64,000 nt of DNA from an uncultured Lachnospiraceae bacterium (GTDB lineage: Bacteria; Bacillota; Clostridia; Lachnospirales; Lachnospiraceae), in the NCBI GenBank assembly GCA_934351835.1, contig CAKRJP010000004.1:62001-126000 (forward strand). The letters run 5' to 3'. A program made the position numbers and the translations under genes. The notes beneath the pieces were generated by a model. That model searched no databases, was not told where the DNA came from, and was given only the letters and a program-made list of their open reading frames with translations. Numbering within the stretch: position 1 is the stretch's first letter; each line of letters begins with the position of its first letter. This document shows positions 42,497 to 51,438 of the stretch, piece by piece.

Positions 42497-43317
42497 TGAG
42501 ACCAGTGAAAAAGGTTGCATTGCTTCATGATATCTGCAGTGTAGGAAAAGCTTCTATGACCAATATGATGCCGATCCTTGGAGGGATGGGGGTAGAATCC
42601 TGTCCGATTCCGACGATGTTATTATCGACTCATACGGGCGGATATGATACCCCGGCGGTTCATAAGATCCCTGGCAGTTATATCAAGGCCTGTGCAGATC
42701 ACTATAAAGAACAGAAAATCCATTTTGATCTTATTTTTGTAGGATATCTTGGCGATACGGAATTGATTGATTCAGTGATTTATTTCATTGAATCTTTTCC
42801 GGGTACGAAGGTTATCGTTGATCCGATCATGGGGGATCACGGAAAACTGTATTCCAATTTTACGGAGGAATACCCAAAGTCACTTCGCAGATTACTGCCG
42901 TACGCTGATGTATTGCTCCCAAATCTGACTGAATGTTTCCTGTTGTCAGGAATTCCATACCAGAATCCGGATGACCACAGATATGTACTGACTCTTTGCA
43001 GAGAACTTACCAAACTAGGGGCAAAAAATCTGATCATTACCAGTGTCGAAAAGGACGACTGTAAAAAGGGTATTGTTTTGTATGAAAATCAGGCGTTTTT
43101 ATATATAGGCAACGGTGAAGAAAGTGGTGAGTATCACGGAGCCGGAGATGCTTTTGACGGGATGTTTGTAGCAAAACAGATACAGGGATATTCCCTTTTA
43201 GAAAGTGTACAGGCTTCCCATGCATTTGTCTGTGCATGTATCAGAGAAAGTATGAAATATAACTATCCTGAGAGGGAAGGACTTTTGATTGAGAGTACGT
43301 TGAAAAAGCTTGTATAA
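42496..43317 (+). CDS. Pyridoxamine/pyridoxal kinase-like protein
   Basis: The 273-residue ribokinase-fold enzyme has LLHDICSVGKASMTNMMPIL (Ser substrate region), FVGYLGD, VDPIMGDHGKLY and the catalytic GAGDAFDGMF (about 211-220). It would phosphorylate pyridoxamine or pyridoxal to the PLP pathway intermediates. Several PLP enzymes in the window (alr, aminotransferase, Met gamma-lyase family) use its product. It overlaps the flippase gene by 1 nt (TAATG). Confidence 0.88.
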   Translation: MRPVKKVALLHDICSVGKASMTNMMPILGGMGVESCPIPTMLLSTHTGGYDTPAVHKIPGSYIKACADHYKEQKIHFDLIFVGYLGDTELIDSVIYFIESFPGTKVIVDPIMGDHGKLYSNFTEEYPKSLRRLLPYADVLLPNLTECFLLSGIPYQNPDDHRYVLTLCRELTKLGAKNLIITSVEKDDCKKGIVLYENQAFLYIGNGEESGEYHGAGDAFDGMFVAKQIQGYSLLESVQASHAFVCACIRESMKYNYPEREGLLIESTLKKLV

Positions 43318-43361
43318 AAAGTGATGAAGAAACCGATACTATACAAAAAGGAGTGACCTTG

Positions 43362-43745
43362 ATGAAAAAGAAGTATGGTATTGGTTTTTTGGTTGTTTTG
43401 TGTATAATATTGGTTGGAATATCTGTTGTTTATGATGTCAGCTATCGCAGTGCGAAAAAACGTGAAGAGGCCCGGCTGAAAACAGAACAGACGCAGGCAG
43501 AGAGTTCGGCGAAGAAGCAGGTGGCTGTCGAGGCAAAGGGAAAAGCAGTGGAGGATGATGGATATTATCTTGCGGAGAAGAATGGATACGTTGTCGTATA
43601 TCTGTCTGATAAAAAGACGGTATATGAATATACGGATATTCTCTTCAGAGATTTGCCGGAAGAGCTGCAGGCAGAAATAGAAACAGGCAAACCGGTAGAG
43701 AACACAGAACTTTTATATGGATTTTTAGAAAATTATTCCAGTTGA
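43362..43745 (+). CDS. Membrane-anchored BofC-like C-terminal domain protein
   Basis: The protein of about 127 residues has one N-terminal membrane segment (about 6-25) and a charged Ala/Lys/Glu linker. A C-terminal domain (about 67-127) begins GYYLAEKNGYVVVYLSDKK and ends with FRDLPEELQ..I..G and LYGFLENYSS. This pattern resembles the BofC C-terminal domain of sporulation signalling proteins; function here is unproven. ATG 43362 has AAGGAG 9 nt upstream; GTG 43353 is less likely. Confidence 0.7.
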   Translation: MKKKYGIGFLVVLCIILVGISVVYDVSYRSAKKREEARLKTEQTQAESSAKKQVAVEAKGKAVEDDGYYLAEKNGYVVVYLSDKKTVYEYTDILFRDLPEELQAEIETGKPVENTELLYGFLENYSS

Positions 43746-43774
43746 TAGACAGATGAAAAGGAGGATATCGCAGG

Positions 43775-44005
43775 ATGGATGAACAGAAGATAGCAAGAAT
43801 TAACGAATTATATCATAAATCAAAAGCGGAAGGTTTATCTGACGCAGAGTTAAAAGAGCAGCTCCTTTTAAGAAAAGAGTATCTGGATACGATCCGGAGA
43901 AATTTGAGAGGCCAGTTGAACAATATTGATGTGAAAGAACAGGATGGCTCTATTGTCAATCTTGGAGAAAAATATGACAAGAAAAATGCAGAAAAAGGAA
44001 ATTAG
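43775..44005 (+). CDS. DUF896-family small protein (YnzC-like)
   Basis: The 76-residue protein has the DUF896 pattern IARINELYHKSKAEGLSDAELKEQ (shown in part) and LRKEYLDTIRRNLRGQLNNI. YnzC-type proteins are small, basic, cytoplasmic and of unknown function (YnzC is SOS-regulated in Bacillus; no LexA box is seen here). AAGGAGG precedes the ATG. It overlaps the next gene by 32 nt. Confidence 0.9.
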   Translation: MDEQKIARINELYHKSKAEGLSDAELKEQLLLRKEYLDTIRRNLRGQLNNIDVKEQDGSIVNLGEKYDKKNAEKGN

Positions 44006-44549
44006 ATTATTGGTCTACAAATTCCGCAGGGAAATGTCTGAGGAAGAATGGCTTAAATCGACAGACCGGATTGCACAGCGTGTGATGGAATCCCAAAGAT
44101 TTCAGGAGGCAGAAGAAGTCTACTGCTATGTCGATTACAACCATGAGGTTGGGACAAGACAGATTATAGAAGCCTGTTGGAAGTTGAAAAAGAAAATCTT
44201 TGTGCCTAAAGTTTTTGAAAATGAGATGGAATTTTTTGAAATTTTGTCGTTTGATGATCTGAAACCCGGAATGAAAGGGATTTTAGAACCGATACAGACG
44301 GCTGAGGTTTTTAAAGGTACAGGAGAGTCTGGGCTTATAATCATGCCGGGAGTTGCGTTTGACAAAAGATTTCACAGAATAGGTTATGGTGGCGGTTTTT
44401 ATGACCGTTATTTGGAGAAACATCAGAATCTTCAAAAGATTGCGGTCGCTTTTGAATATCAGTTACTCGAAACTGTCCCGGCGGAGGCGTTTGACATTTG
44501 TCCGGATCAATTGATCACGGAGGCAGCAATTTACGAAAAGGAGCTTTGA
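43974..44549 (+). CDS. 5-formyltetrahydrofolate cyclo-ligase
   Basis: The protein of about 191 residues has the family blocks IFVPKVFENEMEFFEI, IIMPGVAFDKRFHRIGYGGGFYDRYL (the nucleotide-binding G-R/Y-G-G-G-[FY]-Y-D; given in two parts by family), and LLETVPAE. It converts 5-formyl-THF to 5,10-methenyl-THF with ATP. ATG 43974 is chosen because GGAG is 6 nt upstream; a longer frame from 43944 lacks one. The start lies 32 nt inside the DUF896 gene. Confidence 0.93.
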   Translation: MTRKMQKKEIRLLVYKFRREMSEEEWLKSTDRIAQRVMESQRFQEAEEVYCYVDYNHEVGTRQIIEACWKLKKKIFVPKVFENEMEFFEILSFDDLKPGMKGILEPIQTAEVFKGTGESGLIIMPGVAFDKRFHRIGYGGGFYDRYLEKHQNLQKIAVAFEYQLLETVPAEAFDICPDQLITEAAIYEKEL

Positions 44550-44553
44550 TATT

Positions 44554-44736
44554 ATGGAGATGGGACTTCCCAAAGATCCGATGCTATTATTAAGCGTTGT
44601 AAATACAAAATTAAGAGATTATTATGGTTCTCTGGATGCATTGTGTGAGGACATGCATGTAGAAAAACAGCAGATAATAGATACATTGAAAGGAATCGAT
44701 TATGAATATGATGAAGACAGACATCAATTTGTCTGA
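44554..44736 (+). CDS. DUF4250-family small protein
   Basis: The 60-residue protein LPKDPMLLLSVVNTKLRDYY...LDALCEDM...GIDYEYDEDRHQF fits DUF4250, a helix-turn-helix-like small family common in Lachnospiraceae. The start is ATG 44554 or 44560, 4 nt after the cyclo-ligase stop. Its end overlaps miaB by 35 nt, implying coupled translation. Function is unknown. Confidence 0.85.
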   Translation: MEMGLPKDPMLLLSVVNTKLRDYYGSLDALCEDMHVEKQQIIDTLKGIDYEYDEDRHQFV

Positions 44737-46141
44737 TGTGGCACCGGCAAATGAACCGGAACGTCAGTATTATTACATAGAAAAAGCAAAGCAGTATGTG
44801 AAAGCAAAATCCGAAGAAATTGGACGTCCACTGACATTCTGCGTCACAACCTTTGGTTGTCAGATGAACGCGAGAGACTCAGAGAAACTTAGAGGAATCT
44901 TAAAAGAGATCGGTTACGAAGAACAGCCGGAGGAGACAGCAGATTTTGTAATCTATAATACCTGTACAGTCAGAGAAAATGCGAATACAAGAGTTTATGG
45001 CCGTCTGGGACAGTTGAAACCCAGAAAGAAGAAGAATCCGAATATGATGATCGGTCTCTGCGGATGCATGATGCAGGAGCCGGAAGTCGTGGCAAAACTG
45101 CAGAAGAGTTACCGTTATATAGATTTGATTTTCGGAACTCATAATATTTATAAATTTGCAGAATTAATCGTAACCAGATTTGAATCTGAAGATATGGTCA
45201 TTGATATCTGGAAAGATACGGATAAGATAGTAGAGGATCTTCCTGTAGAAAGAAAGTATTCTTTTAAGTCCGGCGTCAATATTATGTTTGGCTGCAACAA
45301 TTTCTGCAGCTACTGCATTGTCCCTTATGTAAGAGGAAGAGAGAGAAGCAGGGATCCTAAGGCAATCATTCGCGAGATTGAACGTCTGGTAGCTGATGGC
45401 GTTGTAGAGGTTATGCTGCTGGGGCAGAATGTAAATTCCTACGGAAAGAATCTTGATGAACCGATGACATTTGCAGAACTTTTGAGAGAAATTGAGAAAA
45501 TCGAGGGATTGGAGCGTATCCGTTTTATGACTTCACATCCGAAAGATTTATCCGATGATTTAATTGAAGTAATGAGTCAGTCTAAGAAAATCTGCAAACA
45601 TTTGCATTTGCCGGTACAGTCCGGAAGCAGCCGTATCTTGAAACTGATGAATCGCAGATATACCAAAGAGCAGTATCTGGAGCTGGCATTAAAGATCAAA
45701 GAGCGCGTGCCGGATATTTCACTGACGACAGATATCATCGTGGGATTCCCGGGAGAAACGGAAGAGGATTTCCAGGAGACTTTAGATGTTGTGAGAAAAG
45801 TACGTTATGACAGTGCATTTACATTTATTTATTCCAAACGTACCGGAACGCCGGCAGCGACGATGGAAGATCAGGTATCGGAGGAAGTAGTAAAAGACAG
45901 ATTTGACCGTTTGCTGACAGAAGTTCAGTCAATCGCAGCAGAAGAATGTTCCGTGCATGAAGGAAAAACGGTTCGTGTCCTGGTTGAAACTGTCAGTGAT
46001 CATGATGCTACGATGGTGAGCGGAAGAATGAGCAACAATCTTTTAGTGCATTTTAAAGGTGATGAAAGTATGATCGGTACATTCGTAGATGTACATCTGA
46101 CAGAGTGCAAGGGATTCTATTACCTTGGAGAAAAAGTATAA
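44702..46141 (+). CDS. miaB: tRNA-2-methylthio-N6-dimethylallyladenosine synthase MiaB
   Basis: The 479-residue enzyme has an N-terminal UPF0004 domain with three cluster cysteines (TFGCQMNARDS, NTCTVRE, GLCGCM), a radical-SAM domain with the C-x3-C-x2-C motif in GCNNFCSYCIVPYVRG (about residue 200), and a C-terminal TRAM domain. It adds the methylthio group to A37 of tRNAs after MiaA; miaA is also in this window. Its start lies within the DUF4250 gene. Confidence 0.97.
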   Translation: MNMMKTDINLSDVAPANEPERQYYYIEKAKQYVKAKSEEIGRPLTFCVTTFGCQMNARDSEKLRGILKEIGYEEQPEETADFVIYNTCTVRENANTRVYGRLGQLKPRKKKNPNMMIGLCGCMMQEPEVVAKLQKSYRYIDLIFGTHNIYKFAELIVTRFESEDMVIDIWKDTDKIVEDLPVERKYSFKSGVNIMFGCNNFCSYCIVPYVRGRERSRDPKAIIREIERLVADGVVEVMLLGQNVNSYGKNLDEPMTFAELLREIEKIEGLERIRFMTSHPKDLSDDLIEVMSQSKKICKHLHLPVQSGSSRILKLMNRRYTKEQYLELALKIKERVPDISLTTDIIVGFPGETEEDFQETLDVVRKVRYDSAFTFIYSKRTGTPAATMEDQVSEEVVKDRFDRLLTEVQSIAAEECSVHEGKTVRVLVETVSDHDATMVSGRMSNNLLVHFKGDESMIGTFVDVHLTECKGFYYLGEKV

Positions 46142-46164
46142 TACTTCCATCCATAATATGAACG

Positions 46165-46204
46165 AAAAACGTCCACACTATATATGAAAAGTGAGGGCGT
46201 TTTT
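46165..46204 (+). promoter_or_regulatory. Terminator-like hairpin after miaB that contains the next gene's Shine-Dalgarno
   Basis: The arm 46165-46179 pairs with 46189/46190-46204 (about 15 bp, one mismatch, one G-T), loop ATATATGAA. The 3' arm carries GAGGG for ATG 46208 and ends in a T-run directly before that start, the same design as at 24094. Confidence 0.7.
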
Positions 46205-46207
46205 ATT

Positions 46208-46624
46208 ATGAGAAAACTTGGAAAATATCTTTTTATGTGGGGCCTTGGCGGCTGTATTTATTATAGTTTTGAAGTTTTATTTCGTGGATTTTCGCACTGG
46301 TCGATGTTTGTGTTGGGTGGGGGCTGCTTTTTGTTTATCATAAGACAGGGGGAACTGGTTCACTGGTCGGAACCGCTCTGGCGGCAGATGTTTAGAAGTG
46401 TGGTGTTTGTAACTTCTATGGAATTTGTAACAGGGATTATCGTAAATAAATGGTTACACCTGGCAGTATGGGATTACACGGATCAGCCGTTTCAATTATT
46501 TGGTCAGATATGTCTTCCCTTTATGATTATTTTTTCTGGATTATGTACGATTGGAATTTTGTTTGGCGGGTATCTGGAATGTCTGTTGTTTGGAGCAGAA
46601 AAGCCAGAGTTCCATGTGCTGTAA
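46208..46624 (+). CDS. Putative CmpB-type ABC-transporter-like membrane protein
   Basis: The protein of about 138 residues has about four membrane segments (roughly 6-22, 29-44, 63-80 and 98-125) and a pattern fitting the ABC_trans_CmpB family (GLGGCIYYSFEVLFRGFSHWSM, FVTSMEFVTGIIVN, LHLAVWDYTDQPFQLFGQICL, each in part). Despite the name no ATPase partner is adjacent and the role is unknown. ATG 46208 is preferred; ATG 46184 lies in the hairpin loop without a Shine-Dalgarno. Confidence 0.7.
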   Translation: MRKLGKYLFMWGLGGCIYYSFEVLFRGFSHWSMFVLGGGCFLFIIRQGELVHWSEPLWRQMFRSVVFVTSMEFVTGIIVNKWLHLAVWDYTDQPFQLFGQICLPFMIIFSGLCTIGILFGGYLECLLFGAEKPEFHVL

Positions 46625-46645
46625 GCATATTTTTGTATGCTTTCT
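46623..46645 (+). terminator. Weak terminator overlapping the CmpB-like stop codon
   Basis: AAGCATA (46623-46629) pairs with TATGCTT (46636-46642) around a TTTTTG loop; the following T-run is short. Confidence 0.4.
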
Positions 46646-46726
46646 ACAAGAAGTTACCTCTTTTATCTTGTTCGCAAAAATGATATAATAATATGTAAAA
46701 ATGTTTGCAAAAGAGGAGATTGAAAA

Positions 46727-49384
46727 GTGGCAGAATTAACACCTATGATGCAGCAATATATGCAGACGAAGAAAGAATATCCGGATTGCATATTGTTTTA
46801 TAGATTGGGAGATTTTTATGAGATGTTCTTTGATGATGCACTTACAGCATCGAAGGAACTGGAAATTACATTGACAGGGAAAAACTGTGGACTCGAGGAG
46901 CGTGCACCGATGTGCGGAGTTCCTTATCATGCAGTGGACGGTTATCTGAACCGTCTGGTATCCAGGGGATATAAAGTTGCGATCTGTGAGCAGGTAGAAG
47001 ATCCGGCAACTGCCAAGGGACTGGTAAAAAGGGAAGTTGTGCGAATTGCAACACCGGGCACGAACCTGGATATGCAGGCACTGGACGAGACGAAGAACAA
47101 CTATATCATGTGTGTGGTTTACGTTGAAGATCGTTTTGGAATGTCGATTGCAGATGTCACCACAGGAGAATATCTGGTGACGGAACTTGGAGACAGTGAG
47201 AAGCTGTTCGATGAGATTTATAAATATATGCCATCAGAGCTGATATGCAATGAAGCATTTTATATGAGTGGTGTGGATCTGGAACTTTTGAAGGAAAAGT
47301 TAGGAATTGTGATCTATTCTCTGGATGCCTGGTATTTTGATGATGATATCTGTGAGAATACCTTAAAAGAGCATTTCCATGTGAAAGCTTTAGAGGGACT
47401 GGGAATTCAGGATTACGACAGTGGAAAGATTGCCGCAGGAGCATTATTAAAATATTTGATCGAAACGCAGAAACGTGATTTGTCGCATATTACAGCATTA
47501 TCCGTCTATGCATCCGGAAAATATATGCTGCTTGACAGCGCTACCAGAAGAAATCTTGAACTTTGTGAGACGCTTCGGGATAAGCAGAAGCGAGGCTCTC
47601 TTCTGTGGGTACTGGATAAGACGAAGACTGCGATGGGTGCAAGAACCCTTCGTAAATTTATAGAACAACCGTTGATCGACCGGAAGATGATCGAAGACCG
47701 GTTGGATGCTGTAGATGAATTAGTACATAACGCGATTTCCAGAGAAGAAATCCGTGAGTATTTATCTCCGGTATATGATCTGGAACGGTTGGTTTGTAAA
47801 TTTACATACCAATCTGCGAATCCCAGAGATCTGATCGCATTTCAGACTTCGTTGAGTATGCTCCCTTCTGTGAAATATATTCTGGAAGAGATGCAGTCAC
47901 CACTTTTAAAAGAACTCTATGAGGAACTGGATCCACTGGAAGATTTGAGCGCGCTGGTAAAAGAATCCATCTTAGAGGATCCACCTCTTGCCATGAAAGA
48001 GGGTGGAATCATAAAAGACGGTTATAACGAAGAAGTTGATCGTTTACGAAATGCTAAATCTGATGGAAAAGAGTGGCTTGCAAAGCTAGAGGCAGATGAA
48101 CGTGAGAAGACCGGAATCAAGAATCTGCGGATTAAATATAATAAAGTATTTGGTTATTATCTGGAAGTTACTAATTCGTTTAAGAACCAGGTACCGGATT
48201 ATTATGTAAGAAAGCAGACACTGGCAAATGCAGAACGATATATTACGCCGGAGTTAAAAGAATTAGAAGATACAATTTTGGGGGCAGAAGACCGCCTGTA
48301 TGCATTGGAATATCAATTATATACAGAAATACGAGACAAAATCGCTTCCCAGATCGCCCGTATCCAGAATACCGCAAAAGCTGTGGCAAACATTGATGCA
48401 TTGGCTTCTCTGGCACTGGTGGCAGAACGAAATCAGTATGTAAGACCGAAAATTAACGAGAAAGGTGTCATCGATATCAAAGACGGAAGACATCCGGTGG
48501 TTGAAAAAATGATCCCAAATGATATGTTTATTGCAAATGATACCTATCTGAATGATAAAAAAGACCGGATTGCGGTAATCACCGGACCAAATATGGCGGG
48601 TAAATCTACTTATATGCGTCAGACAGCGCTGATCGTACTGATGGCACAGATTGGTTCTTTTGTACCGGCATCCAGTGCCAATATTGGGTTGGTGGATCGG
48701 ATTTTTACCCGCGTAGGTGCTTCCGATGATCTGGCAAGCGGACAGAGTACTTTTATGGTAGAAATGACAGAAGTTGCAAATATCTTGAGAAATGCAACCA
48801 GCAAGAGCCTTTTGATCCTGGATGAGATAGGACGCGGAACCAGTACTTTTGACGGGCTGAGTATTGCGTGGGCAGTAATTGAGCATATCAGCAACAGTAA
48901 ACTGCTGGGTGCGAAGACGTTATTTGCAACGCATTACCATGAGCTTACTGAATTAGAGGGAAAGATCAGTAACGTCAACAATTACTGTATTGCGGTCAAA
49001 GAAAAGGGTGACGATATCATTTTCCTTCGTAAGATTGTAAAGGGTGGTGCAGACAAGAGTTATGGTATTCAGGTGGCAAAATTAGCCGGAGTACCGGAAT
49101 CTGTTACAAACCGTGCGAAGGAGATCGTTGAAGAGTTGGTAGAAGCCGATGTAACGACCAGAATCAAGGATATAGCGTCTCAGGGTATGGACGGTCAGGT
49201 AGGAACTAAGACAAAGACAAAGCATTATGATGATGTGGATCTTGCACAGATGTCGCTGTTTGATACCGTGAAAGATGATGATATTATTCAGGAATTAAAA
49301 AATCTGGATTTGAGCAATATAACACCGATCGATGCAATGAATACCTTGTATCAGTTTCAGAATAAATTGAAGAACAGGTGGTAG
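46727..49384 (+). CDS. mutS: DNA mismatch repair protein MutS
   Basis: At 885 residues this is normal length. The N-terminal mismatch-binding domain shows YRLGDFYEMFFDDA (Phe-x-Glu near residue 30), and the ATPase has Walker A TGPNMAGKSTYMRQ near 620, LILDEIGRGTSTFDG near 690 and FATHYHEL. It recognises base mismatches and recruits MutL, encoded next. The start is GTG behind AGAGGAG; a TGATATAAT extended -10 is at 46681. Confidence 0.98.
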   Translation: MAELTPMMQQYMQTKKEYPDCILFYRLGDFYEMFFDDALTASKELEITLTGKNCGLEERAPMCGVPYHAVDGYLNRLVSRGYKVAICEQVEDPATAKGLVKREVVRIATPGTNLDMQALDETKNNYIMCVVYVEDRFGMSIADVTTGEYLVTELGDSEKLFDEIYKYMPSELICNEAFYMSGVDLELLKEKLGIVIYSLDAWYFDDDICENTLKEHFHVKALEGLGIQDYDSGKIAAGALLKYLIETQKRDLSHITALSVYASGKYMLLDSATRRNLELCETLRDKQKRGSLLWVLDKTKTAMGARTLRKFIEQPLIDRKMIEDRLDAVDELVHNAISREEIREYLSPVYDLERLVCKFTYQSANPRDLIAFQTSLSMLPSVKYILEEMQSPLLKELYEELDPLEDLSALVKESILEDPPLAMKEGGIIKDGYNEEVDRLRNAKSDGKEWLAKLEADEREKTGIKNLRIKYNKVFGYYLEVTNSFKNQVPDYYVRKQTLANAERYITPELKELEDTILGAEDRLYALEYQLYTEIRDKIASQIARIQNTAKAVANIDALASLALVAERNQYVRPKINEKGVIDIKDGRHPVVEKMIPNDMFIANDTYLNDKKDRIAVITGPNMAGKSTYMRQTALIVLMAQIGSFVPASSANIGLVDRIFTRVGASDDLASGQSTFMVEMTEVANILRNATSKSLLILDEIGRGTSTFDGLSIAWAVIEHISNSKLLGAKTLFATHYHELTELEGKISNVNNYCIAVKEKGDDIIFLRKIVKGGADKSYGIQVAKLAGVPESVTNRAKEIVEELVEADVTTRIKDIASQGMDGQVGTKTKTKHYDDVDLAQMSLFDTVKDDDIIQELKNLDLSNITPIDAMNTLYQFQNKLKNRW

Positions 49385-49386
49385 AC

Positions 49387-51438
49387 ATGGGGAAAATACA
49401 GGTATTAGATACCGTTACAATTGATAAGATTGCTGCAGGAGAAGTAATCGAACGTCCGGCTTCTGTTGTAAAAGAGCTTGTAGAAAATGCCATTGATGCC
49501 GGTTCTACAGCAGTTGTTGTGGAGATTAAAGAGGGTGGTATCTCTTATATGCGTATTGCGGATAATGGGAGCGGAATCCGGAAGGATGATGTAAGAAATG
49601 CATTTTTAAGACATTCTACCAGCAAAATCCGTAAGGTGGAAGATCTGACACATATTCATTCTCTGGGATTTAGAGGTGAGGCACTTTCCAGTATTGCAGC
49701 TGTATCACAGGTGGAACTGATCACCAAGACCAAAGACGATGTATATGGAACGAGATACTGTATCTCCGGGGGGAAGGAAGAAAGTCTTGAAGAGACCGGA
49801 GCAAAAGACGGAACAACGTTTATCATCCGGCAACTATTCTATAATACACCTGCCAGACGGAAGTTTTTAAAGACTCCGATGACAGAGGCAAGCCATATTG
49901 GTGATCTGATGACCAGACTGGCGCTGTCGCATCCGGAAGTGTCCTTTCAGTTTATCAACAATGGACAATCGAAGGTGCATACATCCGGAAATGGTAACCT
50001 GAAAGATGTGATTTACCATGTGTATGGTCGTGAAATCGCGGCAAATCTATTAAAAGCAGAACAGAAAAATGACTGGTTTTCTATTCGCGGATATCTTGGA
50101 AAACCGATCATTTCCCGTGGAAACCGTAATTTTGAAAACTATTTCATTAATGGGCGATATATTAAGAATAACATCATAGCAAAGGCAATTGAGGACGCTT
50201 ACAAAGATTTCAGTATGCAGCATAAGTATCCGTTTGTCGTACTTCAGATGGATATCGACGGCGAGTGTGTGGACGTAAATGTACATCCTGCTAAGATGGA
50301 ACTCCGGTTCAATAATCAGCAGGAAGTGTACAATGCAGTCTACGATGTGGTGAGTCAGGGATTGCATGAAAAAGAGCTGATTCCACATGTAGAGATTGAT
50401 GTGCCAAAGATGTCGAAACCTCCGGAGGAGCGGATGTCAGTGAGACCGGCGCAGAGAGTGAGCGCGTCAGCCCCGACTGCATCGAAGACTGGAAATGCAC
50501 CGCTCGCACAGAATGTGTCACCGCCTGGAAATGCACCGCTCGCACAGAATGTGTCGCCGTTTGGAAATGCATCGCTCGCACAGAATGTGTCGCCAGCTGG
50601 AAATACACCGACTGTCGCAACCGCGCCACAGGCCGGCGCAGGTACAACGCCAGCCGGCGAGCGTAATTTGGATTATTTTATGCAGAAGATGCGGGAGCGT
50701 GTGACGGCATACTATGAGCAGGAGAAAGCTGACACCAATGTGGTGGAGAACACAGCGGAAGATCTGCCGGAAGATGTTTCTGAAAAGAATCCTCAGATAA
50801 AAGAAGAAATTAAGCAATTAGATCTTTTTGAGGAAAGGCTGCTTTCAAAAGAAGCGTGCAAAGAACATAAAATCATTGGCCAGGTGTTTGATACTTACTG
50901 GTTGGTGGAGTTTAAAGATAGCCTTTACATTATCGATCAGCACGCAGCACATGAGAGAGTTCTGTATGAACGGACTTTAAAGGAAATGAAGACAAGAGAA
51001 TTTACATCGCAAATGATCAGTCCACCAATCATTCTTAATTTAAGCATGCAGGAGGCAGAGCTGTTAAGAAAATACATGGATCAGTTTGTGCGGATCGGAT
51101 TTGAATTTGAAGAGTTTGGCGAAGAGTCCTACGCAGTCCGGGCAGTTCCGGGTAACCTGTTCAGTATCGCCAAGAAAGATCTGTTGCTTCAGATGTTAGA
51201 CGGTCTGTCGGATGAGATTTCAAGAAATGCATCCCCGGATCTGATCGATGAGAAGGTGGCTTCCATGTCATGTAAGGCGGCGGTCAAGGGGCATATGAAA
51301 TTGTCTGTTTCGGAAGTGGATACTCTGATAGGAGAATTGTTGACATTGGAAAATCCGTATCACTGTCCACATGGGCGTCCGACGATCATCGCGATGAGCA
51401 AGCGTGAACTGGAAAAGAAATTTAAGAGGATAGTATAA
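49387..51438 (+). CDS. mutL: DNA mismatch repair protein MutL
   Basis: The protein of about 683 residues has an N-terminal GHKL ATPase (KELVENAIDAGST, DNGSGI, GFRGEALSSIAAVS), a Pro/Ala-rich linker, and a C-terminal endonuclease domain with DQHAAHERVLYE (DQHA-x2-E-x4-E), SMSCKAAVKG and CPHGRPT. It nicks the error-bearing strand. ATG 49387 behind AGGTGG is preferred over GTG 49378. The linker (about 369-410) contains a 36-bp tandem repeat. Confidence 0.97.
   Translation: MGKIQVLDTVTIDKIAAGEVIERPASVVKELVENAIDAGSTAVVVEIKEGGISYMRIADNGSGIRKDDVRNAFLRHSTSKIRKVEDLTHIHSLGFRGEALSSIAAVSQVELITKTKDDVYGTRYCISGGKEESLEETGAKDGTTFIIRQLFYNTPARRKFLKTPMTEASHIGDLMTRLALSHPEVSFQFINNGQSKVHTSGNGNLKDVIYHVYGREIAANLLKAEQKNDWFSIRGYLGKPIISRGNRNFENYFINGRYIKNNIIAKAIEDAYKDFSMQHKYPFVVLQMDIDGECVDVNVHPAKMELRFNNQQEVYNAVYDVVSQGLHEKELIPHVEIDVPKMSKPPEERMSVRPAQRVSASAPTASKTGNAPLAQNVSPPGNAPLAQNVSPFGNASLAQNVSPAGNTPTVATAPQAGAGTTPAGERNLDYFMQKMRERVTAYYEQEKADTNVVENTAEDLPEDVSEKNPQIKEEIKQLDLFEERLLSKEACKEHKIIGQVFDTYWLVEFKDSLYIIDQHAAHERVLYERTLKEMKTREFTSQMISPPIILNLSMQEAELLRKYMDQFVRIGFEFEEFGEESYAVRAVPGNLFSIAKKDLLLQMLDGLSDEISRNASPDLIDEKVASMSCKAAVKGHMKLSVSEVDTLIGELLTLENPYHCPHGRPTIIAMSKRELEKKFKRIV
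50491..50610 (+). repeat. 36-bp in-frame tandem repeat in the mutL linker
   Basis: Three near-identical copies begin at 50491, 50527 and 50563, with a partial fourth from 50599. Each encodes GNA[PS]LAQNVSP plus one variable residue (P, F, A). The unit is a multiple of three, so copy-number change would keep frame. Confidence 0.93.

Noticed and set aside
48317..48886. Long reverse-strand open frame inside mutS (189 codons)
   Set aside because: Antisense shadow of the MutS ATPase; Cys/His/Ser-rich random-like composition.
50491..50610. Possible CRISPR-like array in the mutL repeat region
   Set aside because: Repeats are contiguous, in frame and have no spacers; it is a coding tandem repeat.
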